From contig NZ_QGGR01000009.1 in NCBI RefSeq assembly GCF_003148685.1, forward strand, positions 294,973-358,972: a stretch of DNA of 64,000 nt, given 5' to 3'. The translations under genes were made by a program, and so were the position numbers. This DNA comes from Actinoplanes xinjiangensis. GTDB taxonomy: Bacteria; Actinomycetota; Actinomycetes; Mycobacteriales; Micromonosporaceae. This document shows, piece by piece, positions 7,691 to 16,771 of this stretch (position 1 is its first letter; the number at the start of each line of letters is the position of its first letter). The notes under the pieces are model-generated. The model was not told the origin of the DNA. It was given only the letters and a program-made list of their open reading frames with translations, and did not search any database.

Positions 7691-9499
7691 GTGGGACGGG
7701 TGCGTGATCCCTCCGTCTCCCGTAACTCGGCCGGCCGGCTCTCTCCGATCCGTCGCACCGCCGACCTGCGGCGGTTACGTGACGAGCAGTTCGACGTCCT
7801 GGTGATCGGTGGTGGCGTCACCGGTGCCGGCGCGGCCGTCGACGCCGCGTCCCGGGGCCTCAAGGTGGCCCTGGTCGAGGCCCGTGACTTCGCCGCCGGC
7901 ACGTCCAGCCGGTCCAGCAAGCTGATCCACGGCGGTCTGCGCTACCTGGAGCAGCTCGAGCTGCATCTGGTGCACGAGGCGCTGACCGAGCGCGGCCTGC
8001 TGGCCACCCGCCTCGCGCCGCACCTGGTGCGCCCGGTGCCGATCCTGGTGCCCCTGCCCAGTGCCGGCCTGCCGAAACGGGCCTGGCAGCGTGGCTACTA
8101 CGGGCTCGGGGTGGCCGCCTACGACGTGTTCGCCGGGGTCTTCGGCTCCGGCCGGGGCATGCCGCTGCACCGCCACCTGACCCGGGACGGCGCCCGGCAC
8201 CTCTTCCCGAGCCTGCGCGCCGACCGGATCGCCGGCGCGATCCGCTACTTCGACGGCCAGGTCGACGACGCCCGCCTCGTGGTCAACCTGGCCCGGACCG
8301 CGGCCAGCCTCGGTGCGGCCGTCGCCACCAGCGCCCGCGTGGTCGGTTTTCTCCGCGAGGCCCGCCAGGTGGTCGGCGTCCGGGTGCGCGACCTGGAGGC
8401 GCCCGATCAGGAGCCTTTCGAGGTACGGGCACGCACCGTCGTCGCCGCGACCGGTGTGTGGAGCGACGACATGTCGCAGATGCTCACCGACGTCGGGGTG
8501 CGCCCCGGCTTCCGGGTCCGCGCCTCCAAGGGGGTGCACCTCGTGGTGCCCCGCTCGGCGATCACCGGCGAGGCCGGCCTGATCCTGCGGACGGCGACCT
8601 CGGTGCTCTTCGTCATCCCGTGGGGCGGCCACTGGATCATCGGCACCACCGACACCGACTGGCAGCTCGACCGCGCCCACCCGGCGGCCTCCGCCCGGGA
8701 CATCCGCTACCTGCTGGACCAGGTCAACGCGGTGCTGGACCGGCCGCTCACCACCGACGACATCGAGGGCGTCTACGCCGGGCTGCGCCCGCTGCTCTCC
8801 GGTGAGGCCGACTCCACCTCCAAGCTGTCCCGTGAGCACGCGGTGGTCGAGCCGATGCTCGGGCTCATGCTGGTGGCGGGCGGTAAGTACACGACGTACC
8901 GGGTGATGGCGGCCGACGTCATCGATCGTGCGGTCCGCCGCCTGGGTGGTCCGGCCCGGCCGTCGCGTACCGACCAGCTGCCCCTCCTGGGCGCGGACGG
9001 CTTCGCCGCCGCCTGGCGCGACCGGCAGGACATCGCCCGGCGGCACGGCGTCACGGCGGGCGTCGTCGAGCATCTCCTGGAGCGGTACGGGACGCTGACC
9101 GTCCACCTGCTGGCGATGGTGGCCGCCCAGCCCGAACTGGCCGTCCCGCTCGCCGGTGCCCCGGAGTACCTGTCGGCCGAGGTGGCGTACGCGGCGCTCG
9201 CCGAGGGGGCCCTGCACCTGGACGACGTGCTCACCCGGCGTACCCGGATCTCGATCGAGACCGCACACCGCGGCGCCGAGTCGGCCGTGCACGCCGCCGA
9301 GATCATGGGTGAGGCCCTCGGGTGGGACGCGACCGTCCGGCAGAAGGAGGTCGAGCACTACCTGGCCCGGGTCACCGCCGAACGGCAGTCCCAGACCATG
9401 CCGGACGACGCGACCGCCGACGCCGCCCGGATCGGCGTGCCGGACGTGCGCGGGCTGGCCGCCGACCGGAGGATGCCGTTGCTCGAGATCGAGCTTTGA
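7691..9499 (+). CDS. glpD: Glycerol-3-phosphate dehydrogenase, FAD-dependent
   Basis: A 602-residue flavoenzyme oxidising sn-glycerol 3-phosphate to dihydroxyacetone phosphate and feeding electrons to quinones at the membrane. The FAD-binding dinucleotide motif is 'VLVIGGGVTGAGAAVDAA' at about residues 36-53, followed by the family motif 'GTSSRSSKLIHGGLRYLEQ'. The C-terminal all-alpha DAO_C domain is complete. The GTG at 7691 is taken as start; GTG at 7700 is an alternative. The stop overlaps the next gene (TTGA), so the two are translationally coupled. No glycerol kinase or facilitator is adjacent. Confidence 0.95.
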   Translation: MGRVRDPSVSRNSAGRLSPIRRTADLRRLRDEQFDVLVIGGGVTGAGAAVDAASRGLKVALVEARDFAAGTSSRSSKLIHGGLRYLEQLELHLVHEALTERGLLATRLAPHLVRPVPILVPLPSAGLPKRAWQRGYYGLGVAAYDVFAGVFGSGRGMPLHRHLTRDGARHLFPSLRADRIAGAIRYFDGQVDDARLVVNLARTAASLGAAVATSARVVGFLREARQVVGVRVRDLEAPDQEPFEVRARTVVAATGVWSDDMSQMLTDVGVRPGFRVRASKGVHLVVPRSAITGEAGLILRTATSVLFVIPWGGHWIIGTTDTDWQLDRAHPAASARDIRYLLDQVNAVLDRPLTTDDIEGVYAGLRPLLSGEADSTSKLSREHAVVEPMLGLMLVAGGKYTTYRVMAADVIDRAVRRLGGPARPSRTDQLPLLGADGFAAAWRDRQDIARRHGVTAGVVEHLLERYGTLTVHLLAMVAAQPELAVPLAGAPEYLSAEVAYAALAEGALHLDDVLTRRTRISIETAHRGAESAVHAAEIMGEALGWDATVRQKEVEHYLARVTAERQSQTMPDDATADAARIGVPDVRGLAADRRMPLLEIEL

Positions 9500-9780
9500 T
9501 CCTCGTCGACGAGCCTCGCTGGCCGGGGCGCGGCCACCTGTGGTCGCACCTGGTCAGCGACGTCTCCTACGCCGAGTTGCACGCCTTCGCGGAGATGCTG
9601 GGCGTGCCCCGGCGAGGGTTCGATCGCGACCACTACGACATCCCGGAGACCCGGTTCCGCAGCGCGTTGTGGCTCGGTGCCACCCTGCTGCGGTCCCGGG
9701 ACCTGACCGCCCGCCTCCGGGCCTCCGGCCTGCGCCGCCCCAAGCATCTGGTCAGGCCAGCTCCGCCAGCTCGGCCTTGA
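9496..9780 (+). CDS. DUF4031 family protein
   Basis: A 94-residue protein that opens with the family hallmark 'ILVDEPRWPGRGHLWSHLVSD' pattern (here beginning at a TTG that overlaps the glpD stop) and contains 'RRGFDRDHYDIPETRF'. This matches the small actinobacterial DUF4031 proteins, whose function is unknown. Its 3' end overlaps the convergent HD-domain gene by 29 bases. Coupling to glpD is suggested by the TTGA overlap but may be positional only. Confidence 0.85.
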   Translation: MILVDEPRWPGRGHLWSHLVSDVSYAELHAFAEMLGVPRRGFDRDHYDIPETRFRSALWLGATLLRSRDLTARLRASGLRRPKHLVRPAPPARP

Positions 9781-10390
9781 GGTTGGCGCGGGCGCGTTCC
9801 TCCCACTCCTCGTGGATCGGCGCCAGCCGGTAGATCGACGGCAGGTTCAGCAGCTCGGTGAGGACCCGGGAGCGGCCACCGCGGAACGCGTCGTCGGGAA
9901 CGTGCGCGTACTCGCGGCGGATCGCCTCGGCGTAGCGGGCGTAACGCTCCGGGTCGGCGGCCAGGATCGACAGGTCCGCGTCGCAGAGCAGCTCGCCGTC
10001 CGGGTCGTCGTCCCCGGTCGCGTGCCCGGCGGTCAGGCTCACCAGGCGGGCCACCTCGGCGGACACCTCGTCCGGGGCGCCCAGGCTCTGCAACAGACCG
10101 GCCGCGAACTCGGCACTGTCCCGCTCGTTCGCGTCACCCAGGGCACGCGGGTCGTAGACGGCGTCGTGCAGCCAGGCGGCCAGGCGTACCCGATCGGGGT
10201 GGGGGGTGAGGTGAGCGAAGCGATCGATCACCTCGAGCACCGACGCGAGGTGGGTCACATCGTGGTAGTGGCGCTGCGGCTCGGACCAGCGGCCCAGCAG
10301 GTACTGCGCGGCGGCGTCCAGGTCCGCGTCGGCCGCGGTGGCACCGGCGCCGCGGGCGGCCGTGCGGAAAGCTTCGGGCAGAGATGTCAC
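9752..10390 (-). CDS. HD-domain metal-dependent phosphohydrolase-like protein
   Basis: 212 residues with the pattern of a small stand-alone HD superfamily enzyme: 'RHYHDVTHL' at about residues 40-48, the HD pair in 'AAWLHDAVYDP' at about 71-81, a helix with 'RDSAEFAA', and 'LCDADLSILA' carrying the last metal-binding Asp. Related proteins are annotated as predicted HD phosphohydrolases with unknown substrates. It is monocistronic on the minus strand and overlaps the DUF4031 gene tail to tail. Confidence 0.85.
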   Translation of the reverse strand: MTSLPEAFRTAARGAGATAADADLDAAAQYLLGRWSEPQRHYHDVTHLASVLEVIDRFAHLTPHPDRVRLAAWLHDAVYDPRALGDANERDSAEFAAGLLQSLGAPDEVSAEVARLVSLTAGHATGDDDPDGELLCDADLSILAADPERYARYAEAIRREYAHVPDDAFRGGRSRVLTELLNLPSIYRLAPIHEEWEERARANLKAELAELA

Positions 10391-10419
10391 CTCCGCATCC
10401 TGGCACGTAGATTCAGGTC

Positions 10420-11556
10420 ATGATCGGTCGGAACCGGGTGACCGCCGCGCTGTCCCGGGGCCGGGCCGGACTGATGCTCGCCGTGCAGGCCGGTCTCGCC
10501 GCCGGTCTGGCCTGGTTCCTGGCGCACGACCTGTTCGGCCGCGAGATGCCGTTCTTCGCGCCGATCGCCGCGGTGATCGCCCTCGGCTCCTCGGTGGGGC
10601 AGCGGCTCAGGCGCACCACCGAGCTGGTCATCGGGGTCGCCGCCGGGATCGGCCTCGGCGACGTGATCATCCTGCTGATCGGCGCCGGCCCCCTCCAGAT
10701 CGGCCTGATCGTGCTGCTCGCGGTACTGCTGGCCACCGTGGCCGGCGGTGGGGCGGCACTGATCGTGCAGTCCGCCTCCTCGGCCGTGCTGGTCGCCACC
10801 CTGACCTCGGCCACCGGTCAGCCCTGGACCCGCTTCCTGGACGCGCTGGTGGGCGGCGGGATCGCCCTCGTCGTGATGACCGTGCTGCTGCCGCTGAACC
10901 CGCTCACCGTGGTCCGCCGGGCGGCCGACCCGGCACTGCGGGCCTTCACCGGCGGGCTGTACGACGCGGCAGCCGGACTGGCCGACGCGGACGCCGAGGT
11001 GGTGCGGGCCGCAGTGGAACGGCTGCGGGCCGCCGAGGGGACGTTCGCGGCGTTCAGCGCGGCGATCGAGGCCGCCCGGGAGAACGTGGCGTTCGCGCCG
11101 GCCCGGTGGCGGGCCCGGGGCGCCCTCGCCCAGTACGTGGAGGGTGCCGCCCAGCTCACCTACGCGCTGCGTAACGTCCGGGTGCTGCTGCGGCGGGCAC
11201 AGACGGCGATCGAGGACCGGGAACCGATCCCCGACGTCCTGCCGGTCTCGGTCCGGCACCTCGGCGACGCGATCGAGCTGCTGCGCCAGGAGTGGGATCG
11301 CGGCGACGAGCCGGTCACCGCGCGGGAACAGGCGCTGCGGGCGGTCGCCGAGTCGGGGCGCGCCTACCAGGCCGGGGTCGGCTACTCCGGTGGGGTGGTG
11401 GTGGCGCAGACCCGCACCACGGTGGCCGACCTGCTGCGCGCGACCGGGATCGAATACGCCGAGGCGACCCGGCAGGTACGCGACGCCATCGGCTGGCGGG
11501 GGCGGCCGCACGGGGCCCGCCGGAAGCCGGGCCGGTCCGGATCGATGCCGTCGTGA
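10420..11556 (+). CDS. FUSC/aromatic acid exporter family membrane protein
   Basis: 378 residues. The N-terminal half has about six hydrophobic helices with the family pattern 'FFAPIAAVIALGSSVGQRLRR' broken by short loops. The C-terminal half is a soluble helical domain rich in Ala, Glu and Arg. That layout is typical of the FUSC-like/ArAE proteins in actinobacteria, thought to export small aromatic acids, though few are characterised. The ATG at 10420 lies 29 bases from the divergent HD gene start. Confidence 0.8.
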   Translation: MIGRNRVTAALSRGRAGLMLAVQAGLAAGLAWFLAHDLFGREMPFFAPIAAVIALGSSVGQRLRRTTELVIGVAAGIGLGDVIILLIGAGPLQIGLIVLLAVLLATVAGGGAALIVQSASSAVLVATLTSATGQPWTRFLDALVGGGIALVVMTVLLPLNPLTVVRRAADPALRAFTGGLYDAAAGLADADAEVVRAAVERLRAAEGTFAAFSAAIEAARENVAFAPARWRARGALAQYVEGAAQLTYALRNVRVLLRRAQTAIEDREPIPDVLPVSVRHLGDAIELLRQEWDRGDEPVTAREQALRAVAESGRAYQAGVGYSGGVVVAQTRTTVADLLRATGIEYAEATRQVRDAIGWRGRPHGARRKPGRSGSMPS

Positions 11557-11613
11557 TCGGTTTCGCGCTCCTCGGGCCGGTCCGGCACGGATACGGTGAC
11601 TACGCTGGCGGGC

Positions 11614-13488
11614 ATGGCCGATGTCTCGCCGAGCGGAACGCCCGATCCCGCCGACCGCCCGCAGTCCGTCCCTCCGGCTGCGCCCGGGTCCCCGGCCGCC
11701 CCCGAGCCTCCGGCCGCCGACACTCCGGCCGAAACCCGGTTCCCGGCCGCGCCCGAACCTCCGGCCTCGCTGGCCTTCGAGCCGCCGGTCTTCGGCCAGC
11801 CGCTGATCCGGCCCTCGTCACCGGCCCAGCCGTCGTACCCGCCGCCTTTCTACCCGCCGGCTCAGTCTTCCTACCCGCCGCCGGGTCAGACGCAGTTCGC
11901 GCCGCCGCCCGCGTCGGCACCCCCCGCGTCTGCGCCGCCTGCTTCAGCGCCGCCGTCGTCGGCGCCGCCCGCGTCAGCGCCGCCCGGAATGCCGGCGCAG
12001 TTTTCGTCGCCCCCCGTCGCGCATTTCCGGCTGCCCGAGCAGGCACAGCTCACGCCGGTTCAGCTGTCACCCGGCCCGGAGCCGGTCCCGCCGTACCCCG
12101 GAGCTGACCACGCGGCGAAGGCCGCCGTCCCGGGCCGCCCCACCGGATGGCGCCGCTGGCTGCCGATGACCGTGGCGATGGTGGTGATCGCGCTGGTGGC
12201 CATCGGCATGCTCACCTACCTCGGCTACCGGATCGGCATCACCGGCCTGGCAATCGGCCTGACCGCGGCCATCCTGCCGGTGCCGCTGCTCGCCAGCGCC
12301 TTCGTCTGGCTGGACCGCTACGAGCCGGAGCCGACGAAGTATCTGGTCTTCTGCTTCGCCTGGGGTGCCGCGATCGCGACCGCCGTGGCCCTGGTGGTCA
12401 ACACCGGGTCGGCCTGGCTGTTCGACCGGGCCGGCCTGCCGGACGCCCTGGTCGCGGTGCTGGTGGCGCCCTTCATCGAGGAGTCGATGAAGGTGCTCGG
12501 CCCTCTCCTGCTCTTCCTGTGGCGGCGCACCGCGTGGTCCGGCATGACCGACGGCATCGTCTACTGCGGTCTCTCCGCGCTCGGGTTCGCCATGGTGGAG
12601 AACGTGCTCTACCTGGGCGGGCACGGCTACGCGGCGGGCGAGTCGGAGTACGGCCCGGCGACCGGCCTGCAGAACGTCTTCCTGATCTTCATCGTGCGGA
12701 TCCTCTTCACCGGCTTCGCGCACCCGCTCTTCACCTCGATGGCCGGGATCGGCCTGGGTATCGCGGCGCGCTCCGGCAACCGGACGGTCCGATGGCTCGC
12801 CCCGGTCGCCGGCCTGCTCCTGGCGATGATGCTGCACGGCATCTTCAACCTGCTGCCCACACTGGCCGGGGCCACCGGCGAAACCATGATCATGCTGTAC
12901 GGGTACCTCGGCTTCATGGTCCCGTTCTTCTTCGCCGTGGTGGGCCTGGCCATCGCGCTGCGCAGCTGGGAGGGCCGGCTCGCCGAGCGGGTGCTGTACC
13001 GGTATGTGGAGGCCGGCTGGTTCGCACCCGCCGAGGTGGCCGCGCTCGGCACGCTGGGCCGCCGGCACGCCGCCCGCGAGTGGGCGCGCCGGGTGGCCGG
13101 TCCGGTCGGGCACCGGGCGATGCGTGCCTTCCAGTTCGCCGCGACCCGGCTCGCCCTGATCCGCGACGGCATGGAGCGTGGCCTGCCGCGGACACCGGTG
13201 GACATGCAGCGGGCACTCGGCGAGGAGCGGGAGCTGCTGGTGGCGATCACCGAGTACCGGTCCGCGTTCGCCGGCCGCGACCCACAGACGCCGCCGTCGT
13301 GGTGGGACGGGCAGCACTACCGGATCACCTTCCCGGACGGCGTGGTGCGTACCGTCGCGCCGCCGCCGGAGCCGGTGATGCCGGTGCCGATCGTCCTGCC
13401 GCCTCCTCCGCCGCCGCTCTACGGCGGGCCTTACGGGGGCCCGTATGGCGGCCCGCCGCCGTTCGCACCCCCGCCCCGGCAGTGGTGA
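11614..13488 (+). CDS. PrsW-type intramembrane metalloprotease with Pro-rich tails
   Basis: 624 residues. A 170-residue Pro/Ala/Ser-rich N-terminal region is followed by eight or so membrane helices carrying the PrsW motifs: 'FIEESMKVLGPLL' (EExxK), 'GFAMVENVLYL', 'FAHPLFTSMAGIG' and 'MLHGIFNLL', whose Glu and His residues bind zinc. PrsW proteins cleave membrane-bound regulators such as anti-sigma factors; the target here is unknown. The C-terminus is another Pro/Gly-rich tail with repeated 'YGGP'. The ATG at 11614 was chosen because the frame upstream is short and unlike the protein. The stop region has been duplicated downstream. Confidence 0.9.
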   Translation: MADVSPSGTPDPADRPQSVPPAAPGSPAAPEPPAADTPAETRFPAAPEPPASLAFEPPVFGQPLIRPSSPAQPSYPPPFYPPAQSSYPPPGQTQFAPPPASAPPASAPPASAPPSSAPPASAPPGMPAQFSSPPVAHFRLPEQAQLTPVQLSPGPEPVPPYPGADHAAKAAVPGRPTGWRRWLPMTVAMVVIALVAIGMLTYLGYRIGITGLAIGLTAAILPVPLLASAFVWLDRYEPEPTKYLVFCFAWGAAIATAVALVVNTGSAWLFDRAGLPDALVAVLVAPFIEESMKVLGPLLLFLWRRTAWSGMTDGIVYCGLSALGFAMVENVLYLGGHGYAAGESEYGPATGLQNVFLIFIVRILFTGFAHPLFTSMAGIGLGIAARSGNRTVRWLAPVAGLLLAMMLHGIFNLLPTLAGATGETMIMLYGYLGFMVPFFFAVVGLAIALRSWEGRLAERVLYRYVEAGWFAPAEVAALGTLGRRHAAREWARRVAGPVGHRAMRAFQFAATRLALIRDGMERGLPRTPVDMQRALGEERELLVAITEYRSAFAGRDPQTPPSWWDGQHYRITFPDGVVRTVAPPPEPVMPVPIVLPPPPPPLYGGPYGGPYGGPPPFAPPPRQW

Positions 13489-13562
13489 GCAGACCGGCTG
13501 CCGCGGCGCTGGTCATCGAGCCCGCTGTCGCGGCAGTGGTGAGCAGACCGGCTGCCGCGGCG
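13477..13562 (+). repeat. Two 32-bp direct repeats spanning the prsW stop codon
   Basis: The bases 13477-13508, which contain the last codons and the TGA of the PrsW gene, recur identically at 13531-13562 after 22 different bases (period 54). The second copy has no coding role. It looks like a recent tandem duplication of a gene 3' end. Confidence 0.9.
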
Positions 13563-13576
13563 GTGGCCGGGCGGTG

Positions 13577-13915
13577 TCAGAGGTAGAGGCCGGTGCCGTC
13601 CGACTCGACCCGGTCGGCCGCGACCGCGTGCACGTCGCGTTCGCGCAGCAGGACGTACTCCTTGCCGTGCAGCTCCACCTCGGAACGGTCGTCCGGATCG
13701 AAGAGGACGCGGTCGCCGACCACGATCGACCGGACGCTGGGCCCGACGCCGACCGCGGTGGCCCAGGACAGACGGCGGCCCATCGAGGCGGTGGCCGGGA
13801 TCACGATGCCGGCGGTCGACCGCCGTTCGCCCTCGCCGCCGTCCTGACGGACGAGGACGCGGTCGTGCAGCATCCGGATCGGCAATCCGGTCTCGGTACG
13901 GGTGTCGGCACTCAC
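13577..13915 (-). CDS. GroES-like co-chaperonin, divergent
   Basis: 112 residues with the GroES (Cpn10) fold pattern: 'PIRMLHDRVLVRQD' at the N-terminus, a mobile-loop region 'RSTAGIVIPATA' (canonical GroES has GG-IVLP here), 'VVGDRVLFDPDD', and 'VELHGKEYVLLRERDVHAV' at the end. It has a longer N-terminus and tail than normal 95-100-residue GroES and no groEL partner or CIRCE nearby. Many actinobacteria have such a second GroES-like gene of unknown role. Whether it caps GroEL is open. Confidence 0.85.
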   Translation of the reverse strand: MSADTRTETGLPIRMLHDRVLVRQDGGEGERRSTAGIVIPATASMGRRLSWATAVGVGPSVRSIVVGDRVLFDPDDRSEVELHGKEYVLLRERDVHAVAADRVESDGTGLYL

Positions 13916-14025
13916 GTTGCAGACGGTACGCCGCCGCCTGTCATCGCCGTCGCCGGGTAAGGCGCCGCGGGCGTCCGGGTACTAGCGTGACCATTGCGCA
14001 TTCGAGGTCGAGGGGGGTACGCGGT

Positions 14026-15279
14026 TTGAACCGCTTCCAACGGGTCCGGGACAACCTGGCCCGGGCCTACGAGGCCGGCCGGCAGTCGGTGCGGCAGGCT
14101 CGGGCCGATCGTCCGGCGGAAGCCGATCGGTATGACGAGTTCCTCCCGCCCCGAACGGAACCCGAGATCGTGCACGCGTCGACGAACAGCCGGGACGACG
14201 CGGACGTGCCACAGCCGTTACGTATCGCCGCGGCCTGGAGCTGGCGGCTGATCGTGGTCGGGGTGATCGGCTGGGCCCTGCTGCGCCTGATCGGCATGGT
14301 CAGCATCGTGGTCGTCCCGCTGGCCATCGCGCTGCTGTTGTCGGCGCTGTTCGGCCCGGCGGTGGGCTGGCTGCTCCGGCTGCGCCTGCCCCGCTCGCTG
14401 GCCACCTTCCTGGTGCTGGTGACGGGGGTCGGCCTGCTGGTGGGCACGTTGACCCTGGTGGTGAACGAGTTCATCGCGGGTGTGCCGAAGCTGACGGAGA
14501 ACGCCGCGGCCGGTGTCAATCAGATCCAGACGTGGGCCAAGACGGGCCCCCTGCACCTCTCCAACGACCAGGTGGCCCAGGGCATCTCCACGGCGCAGGA
14601 GTGGGTGAACTCGAACACGGCGGCGCTGACGTCCACCGGCATCGCGACCGTCGCGACCATCGCCGAGCTGGTCACCGGGATGCTGCTGGTGATCTTCGCG
14701 ACCTTCTTCTTCCTGCGCGACGGGCGGACCATCTGGCGGTTCATCGTGCGGCTGTTCCCGGTGAACGCGCGCTGGTCGCTGGCCGACGCCGGGGACGCGG
14801 GCTGGCGCACCCTGGGTGCCTACGTGCGGGCCACCGTGCTGGTCGCCTTCATCGACGCGGTCGGCATCGGCATGGCGCTGGTGGTGCTGGAGGTGGAGTT
14901 CGCGTTCCCGCTGGCCGCACTGGTGTTCCTGGGCGCGTTCGTGCCGATCGTGGGTGCCAGCGTGTCCGGGGCGGTGGCCGTGCTGGTGGCGCTGGTCGAC
15001 GAGGGCTGGGTGATCGCGCTGATCACACTGGGCGCCGTCATCCTGGTCCAGCAGATCGAGGGGCACGTGCTCCAGCCGCTGATCATGGGCCGGGCGGTGT
15101 CGGTGCACCCGCTCGCGGTGATCATCGGGATCGCGTGCGGCGTGGTGCTGGCCGGGATCATCGGGGCGCTGGTGGCCGTACCGTTGATCGCCGTTCTGAA
15201 CACCGCGGTCCGGCGGCTGTCCCGGCGGCGGCCGGAGGTGCCACCGCATGCGGAGGTCGTGACCACCGGCGGGCCGTGA
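14026..15279 (+). CDS. AI-2E family transporter (TqsA/YdiK type)
   Basis: 417 residues with a 60-residue charged cytoplasmic N-terminus and about eight membrane helices in the typical order. The family's long central loop with 'LTENAAAGVNQIQTWAK' follows the third helix, and the C-terminal signature 'GHVLQPLIMGRAVSVHPL' is present. Members export small molecules or exchange ions; autoinducer-2 export is shown only for a few. The TTG at 14026 was chosen because AGGGGGG lies 8 bases before it; a GTG at 13987 is the alternative. Confidence 0.85.
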   Translation: MNRFQRVRDNLARAYEAGRQSVRQARADRPAEADRYDEFLPPRTEPEIVHASTNSRDDADVPQPLRIAAAWSWRLIVVGVIGWALLRLIGMVSIVVVPLAIALLLSALFGPAVGWLLRLRLPRSLATFLVLVTGVGLLVGTLTLVVNEFIAGVPKLTENAAAGVNQIQTWAKTGPLHLSNDQVAQGISTAQEWVNSNTAALTSTGIATVATIAELVTGMLLVIFATFFFLRDGRTIWRFIVRLFPVNARWSLADAGDAGWRTLGAYVRATVLVAFIDAVGIGMALVVLEVEFAFPLAALVFLGAFVPIVGASVSGAVAVLVALVDEGWVIALITLGAVILVQQIEGHVLQPLIMGRAVSVHPLAVIIGIACGVVLAGIIGALVAVPLIAVLNTAVRRLSRRRPEVPPHAEVVTTGGP

Positions 15280-15283
15280 GGTT

Positions 15284-15339
15284 CCAGCTGGTTCTCACCG
15301 CTGTCTCCGGGCCCCGGAGACAGCGGTGACGACCAGCTG
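15284..15339. repeat. Palindromic intergenic repeat, single copy
   Basis: Same family as at 421-601: arms CCAGCTGGTTCTCACCGCTG and a near-complement around GGCCCC, starting 5 bases after the AI-2E stop codon. Confidence 0.88.
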
Positions 15340-15370
15340 AAGAAGGGGACCCCGACGGGGTCCCCTTCTT
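15340..15370. terminator. Bidirectional hairpin terminator
   Basis: A perfect 14-bp stem (15340-15353 with 15357-15370) around GAC, beginning AAGAAGGGG and ending CCCCTTCTT. It separates two convergent genes and touches the palindromic repeat. Confidence 0.85.
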
Positions 15371-15386
15371 CTCAACAGAGCGTGGG

Positions 15387-15734
15387 TCAGACGGTCGCCA
15401 CGTCGAGCGCGATCTCGTTGACGCCGCGGTCGGCGTCGACGACCAGCTCGCCGTTGCCGTGCCGGCTCAGCGCCCGCACGGTCCAGGAGCCGGGTGCCGC
15501 GAAGAAGCGGAACACACCCTCGGGAGAGGACACCACCTCGGCGGTGAACTCGCCGGAGCCGTCCAGCAGGCGCACGTAGGCACCGCCGACGACCTCACCG
15601 TCCGCGTTGCGCACGATGCCGGTGATCACCGTCTCCTTGGCCAGGTCCACGCTGCTGGGGAGGGACGCGGACTGGTCCGGGGCGGCGCAGCCGGCGGCCA
15701 CGTTCGCTGCGACGTTCGTTGCGGGAGAAGTCAT
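15387..15734 (-). CDS. DUF1416 family protein
   Basis: 115 residues of the actinobacterial DUF1416 family, nearly always found after sseA. A Cys-containing N-terminal segment (AAGCAAPDQ) is followed by a beta-sandwich of carboxypeptidase-regulatory type ('ITGIVRNADGEVVGGAYVRL', 'FRFFAAPGSWTVRAL'). Function unknown; a partner role in sulfur transfer is inferred from the constant neighbourhood. The ATG at 15734 lies 2 bases after the sseA stop. Confidence 0.9.
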   Translation of the reverse strand: MTSPATNVAANVAAGCAAPDQSASLPSSVDLAKETVITGIVRNADGEVVGGAYVRLLDGSGEFTAEVVSSPEGVFRFFAAPGSWTVRALSRHGNGELVVDADRGVNEIALDVATV

Positions 15735-15736
15735 GA

Positions 15737-16585
15737 TCAGGCCTTTCCGGGCTCGTCGCCGAGGGCGATCGGCACGCCGATGAGCGATCCGTACTCGGTC
15801 CACGAACCGTCGTAGTTCTTCACGTTCTCGTGGCCGAGGAGTTCCTTCAGCACGAACCAGGTGTGCGAGGAGCGCTCGCCGATGCGGCAGTAGGCGATGG
15901 TGTCCTTGCTGCCGTCGAGGCCGGCCTCACCGTAGATCTTGGCGAGTTCCTCGTCGGACTTGAAGGTGCCGTCCTCGTTGGCGGCCTTGCTCCACGGCAC
16001 GCTGATCGCGGTCGGGATGTGGCCACCCCGCTGCGACTGCTCCTGGGGCAGGTGCGCCGGCGCGAGCAGGCGGCCGGCGAACTCGTCGGGGCTGCGCACG
16101 TCGACCAGGTTCTTCACGCCGATGGCCTGGACGACCTCGTCACGGAACGCGCGGATCTCCAGGTTCGGAGCCTTGGCGGTGTAGGAGGTCTTCTCGCGGA
16201 CCGGTACGTCCTTGGAGTACGGGCGGGCGTCCAGTTCCCACTTCTTGCGGCCGCCGTCGATCAGCCGGACCTGCTCGTGGCCGTACAGCTTGAAGTACCA
16301 GTACGCGTACGCCGCGAACCAGTTGTTGTTGCCGCCGTACAGGATCACGGTGTCGTCGTTGGAGATACCGCGCTCGGACAGCAGCGCCTCGAACTGCTCC
16401 TGGTTGACGAAGTCACGGCGGACCGGGTCCTGCAGGTCCTTCTTCCAGTCCAGCTTGATGGCGCCGGGGATGTGGCCGCCGTCGTAGGCGGTGGTGTCCT
16501 CGTCGACCTCGACGAAGACGAGGCCCGGGGTCTCCAGGTTCTGCTCGGCCCAATCGGCCGAGACGAGTGCGGTGTCGCGACTCAT
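15737..16585 (-). CDS. sseA: Thiosulfate sulfurtransferase (rhodanese)
   Basis: A 282-residue tandem rhodanese. The N-terminal domain is inactive ('VFVEVDED..YDGGHIPGAI'). The C-terminal domain carries the catalytic Cys in the loop 'YCRIGERSSHTW' at about residue 234. It moves sulfane sulfur from thiosulfate or mercaptopyruvate to a thiol acceptor in the cytoplasm. It heads an operon with DUF1416 and is preceded, 186 bases upstream, by a short Cys-rich leader peptide that suggests control by cysteine supply. Confidence 0.95.
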   Translation of the reverse strand: MSRDTALVSADWAEQNLETPGLVFVEVDEDTTAYDGGHIPGAIKLDWKKDLQDPVRRDFVNQEQFEALLSERGISNDDTVILYGGNNNWFAAYAYWYFKLYGHEQVRLIDGGRKKWELDARPYSKDVPVREKTSYTAKAPNLEIRAFRDEVVQAIGVKNLVDVRSPDEFAGRLLAPAHLPQEQSQRGGHIPTAISVPWSKAANEDGTFKSDEELAKIYGEAGLDGSKDTIAYCRIGERSSHTWFVLKELLGHENVKNYDGSWTEYGSLIGVPIALGDEPGKA

Positions 16586-16771
16586 CGGTTCACTCCCTGT
16601 GGAAGGTGGGTGGAGGGAGAGTCAGCGCACGGAGAGAGCAAGATGTCGCACTCCGCGCGGACCCATCGGTGGGTGGGATCACGGGCTGCTGTGCGACGGC
16701 GCCACTGCCGGGCAGAAAGTGCCCTGGGCTTAGCTAGAGCTTCAGAAGGTGCTCAGCACGAGGTGGCCCCG

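Noticed and set aside
7775..9358. 527-codon leftward frame opposite glpD
   Set aside because: Shadow of glpD; no recognisable protein features.
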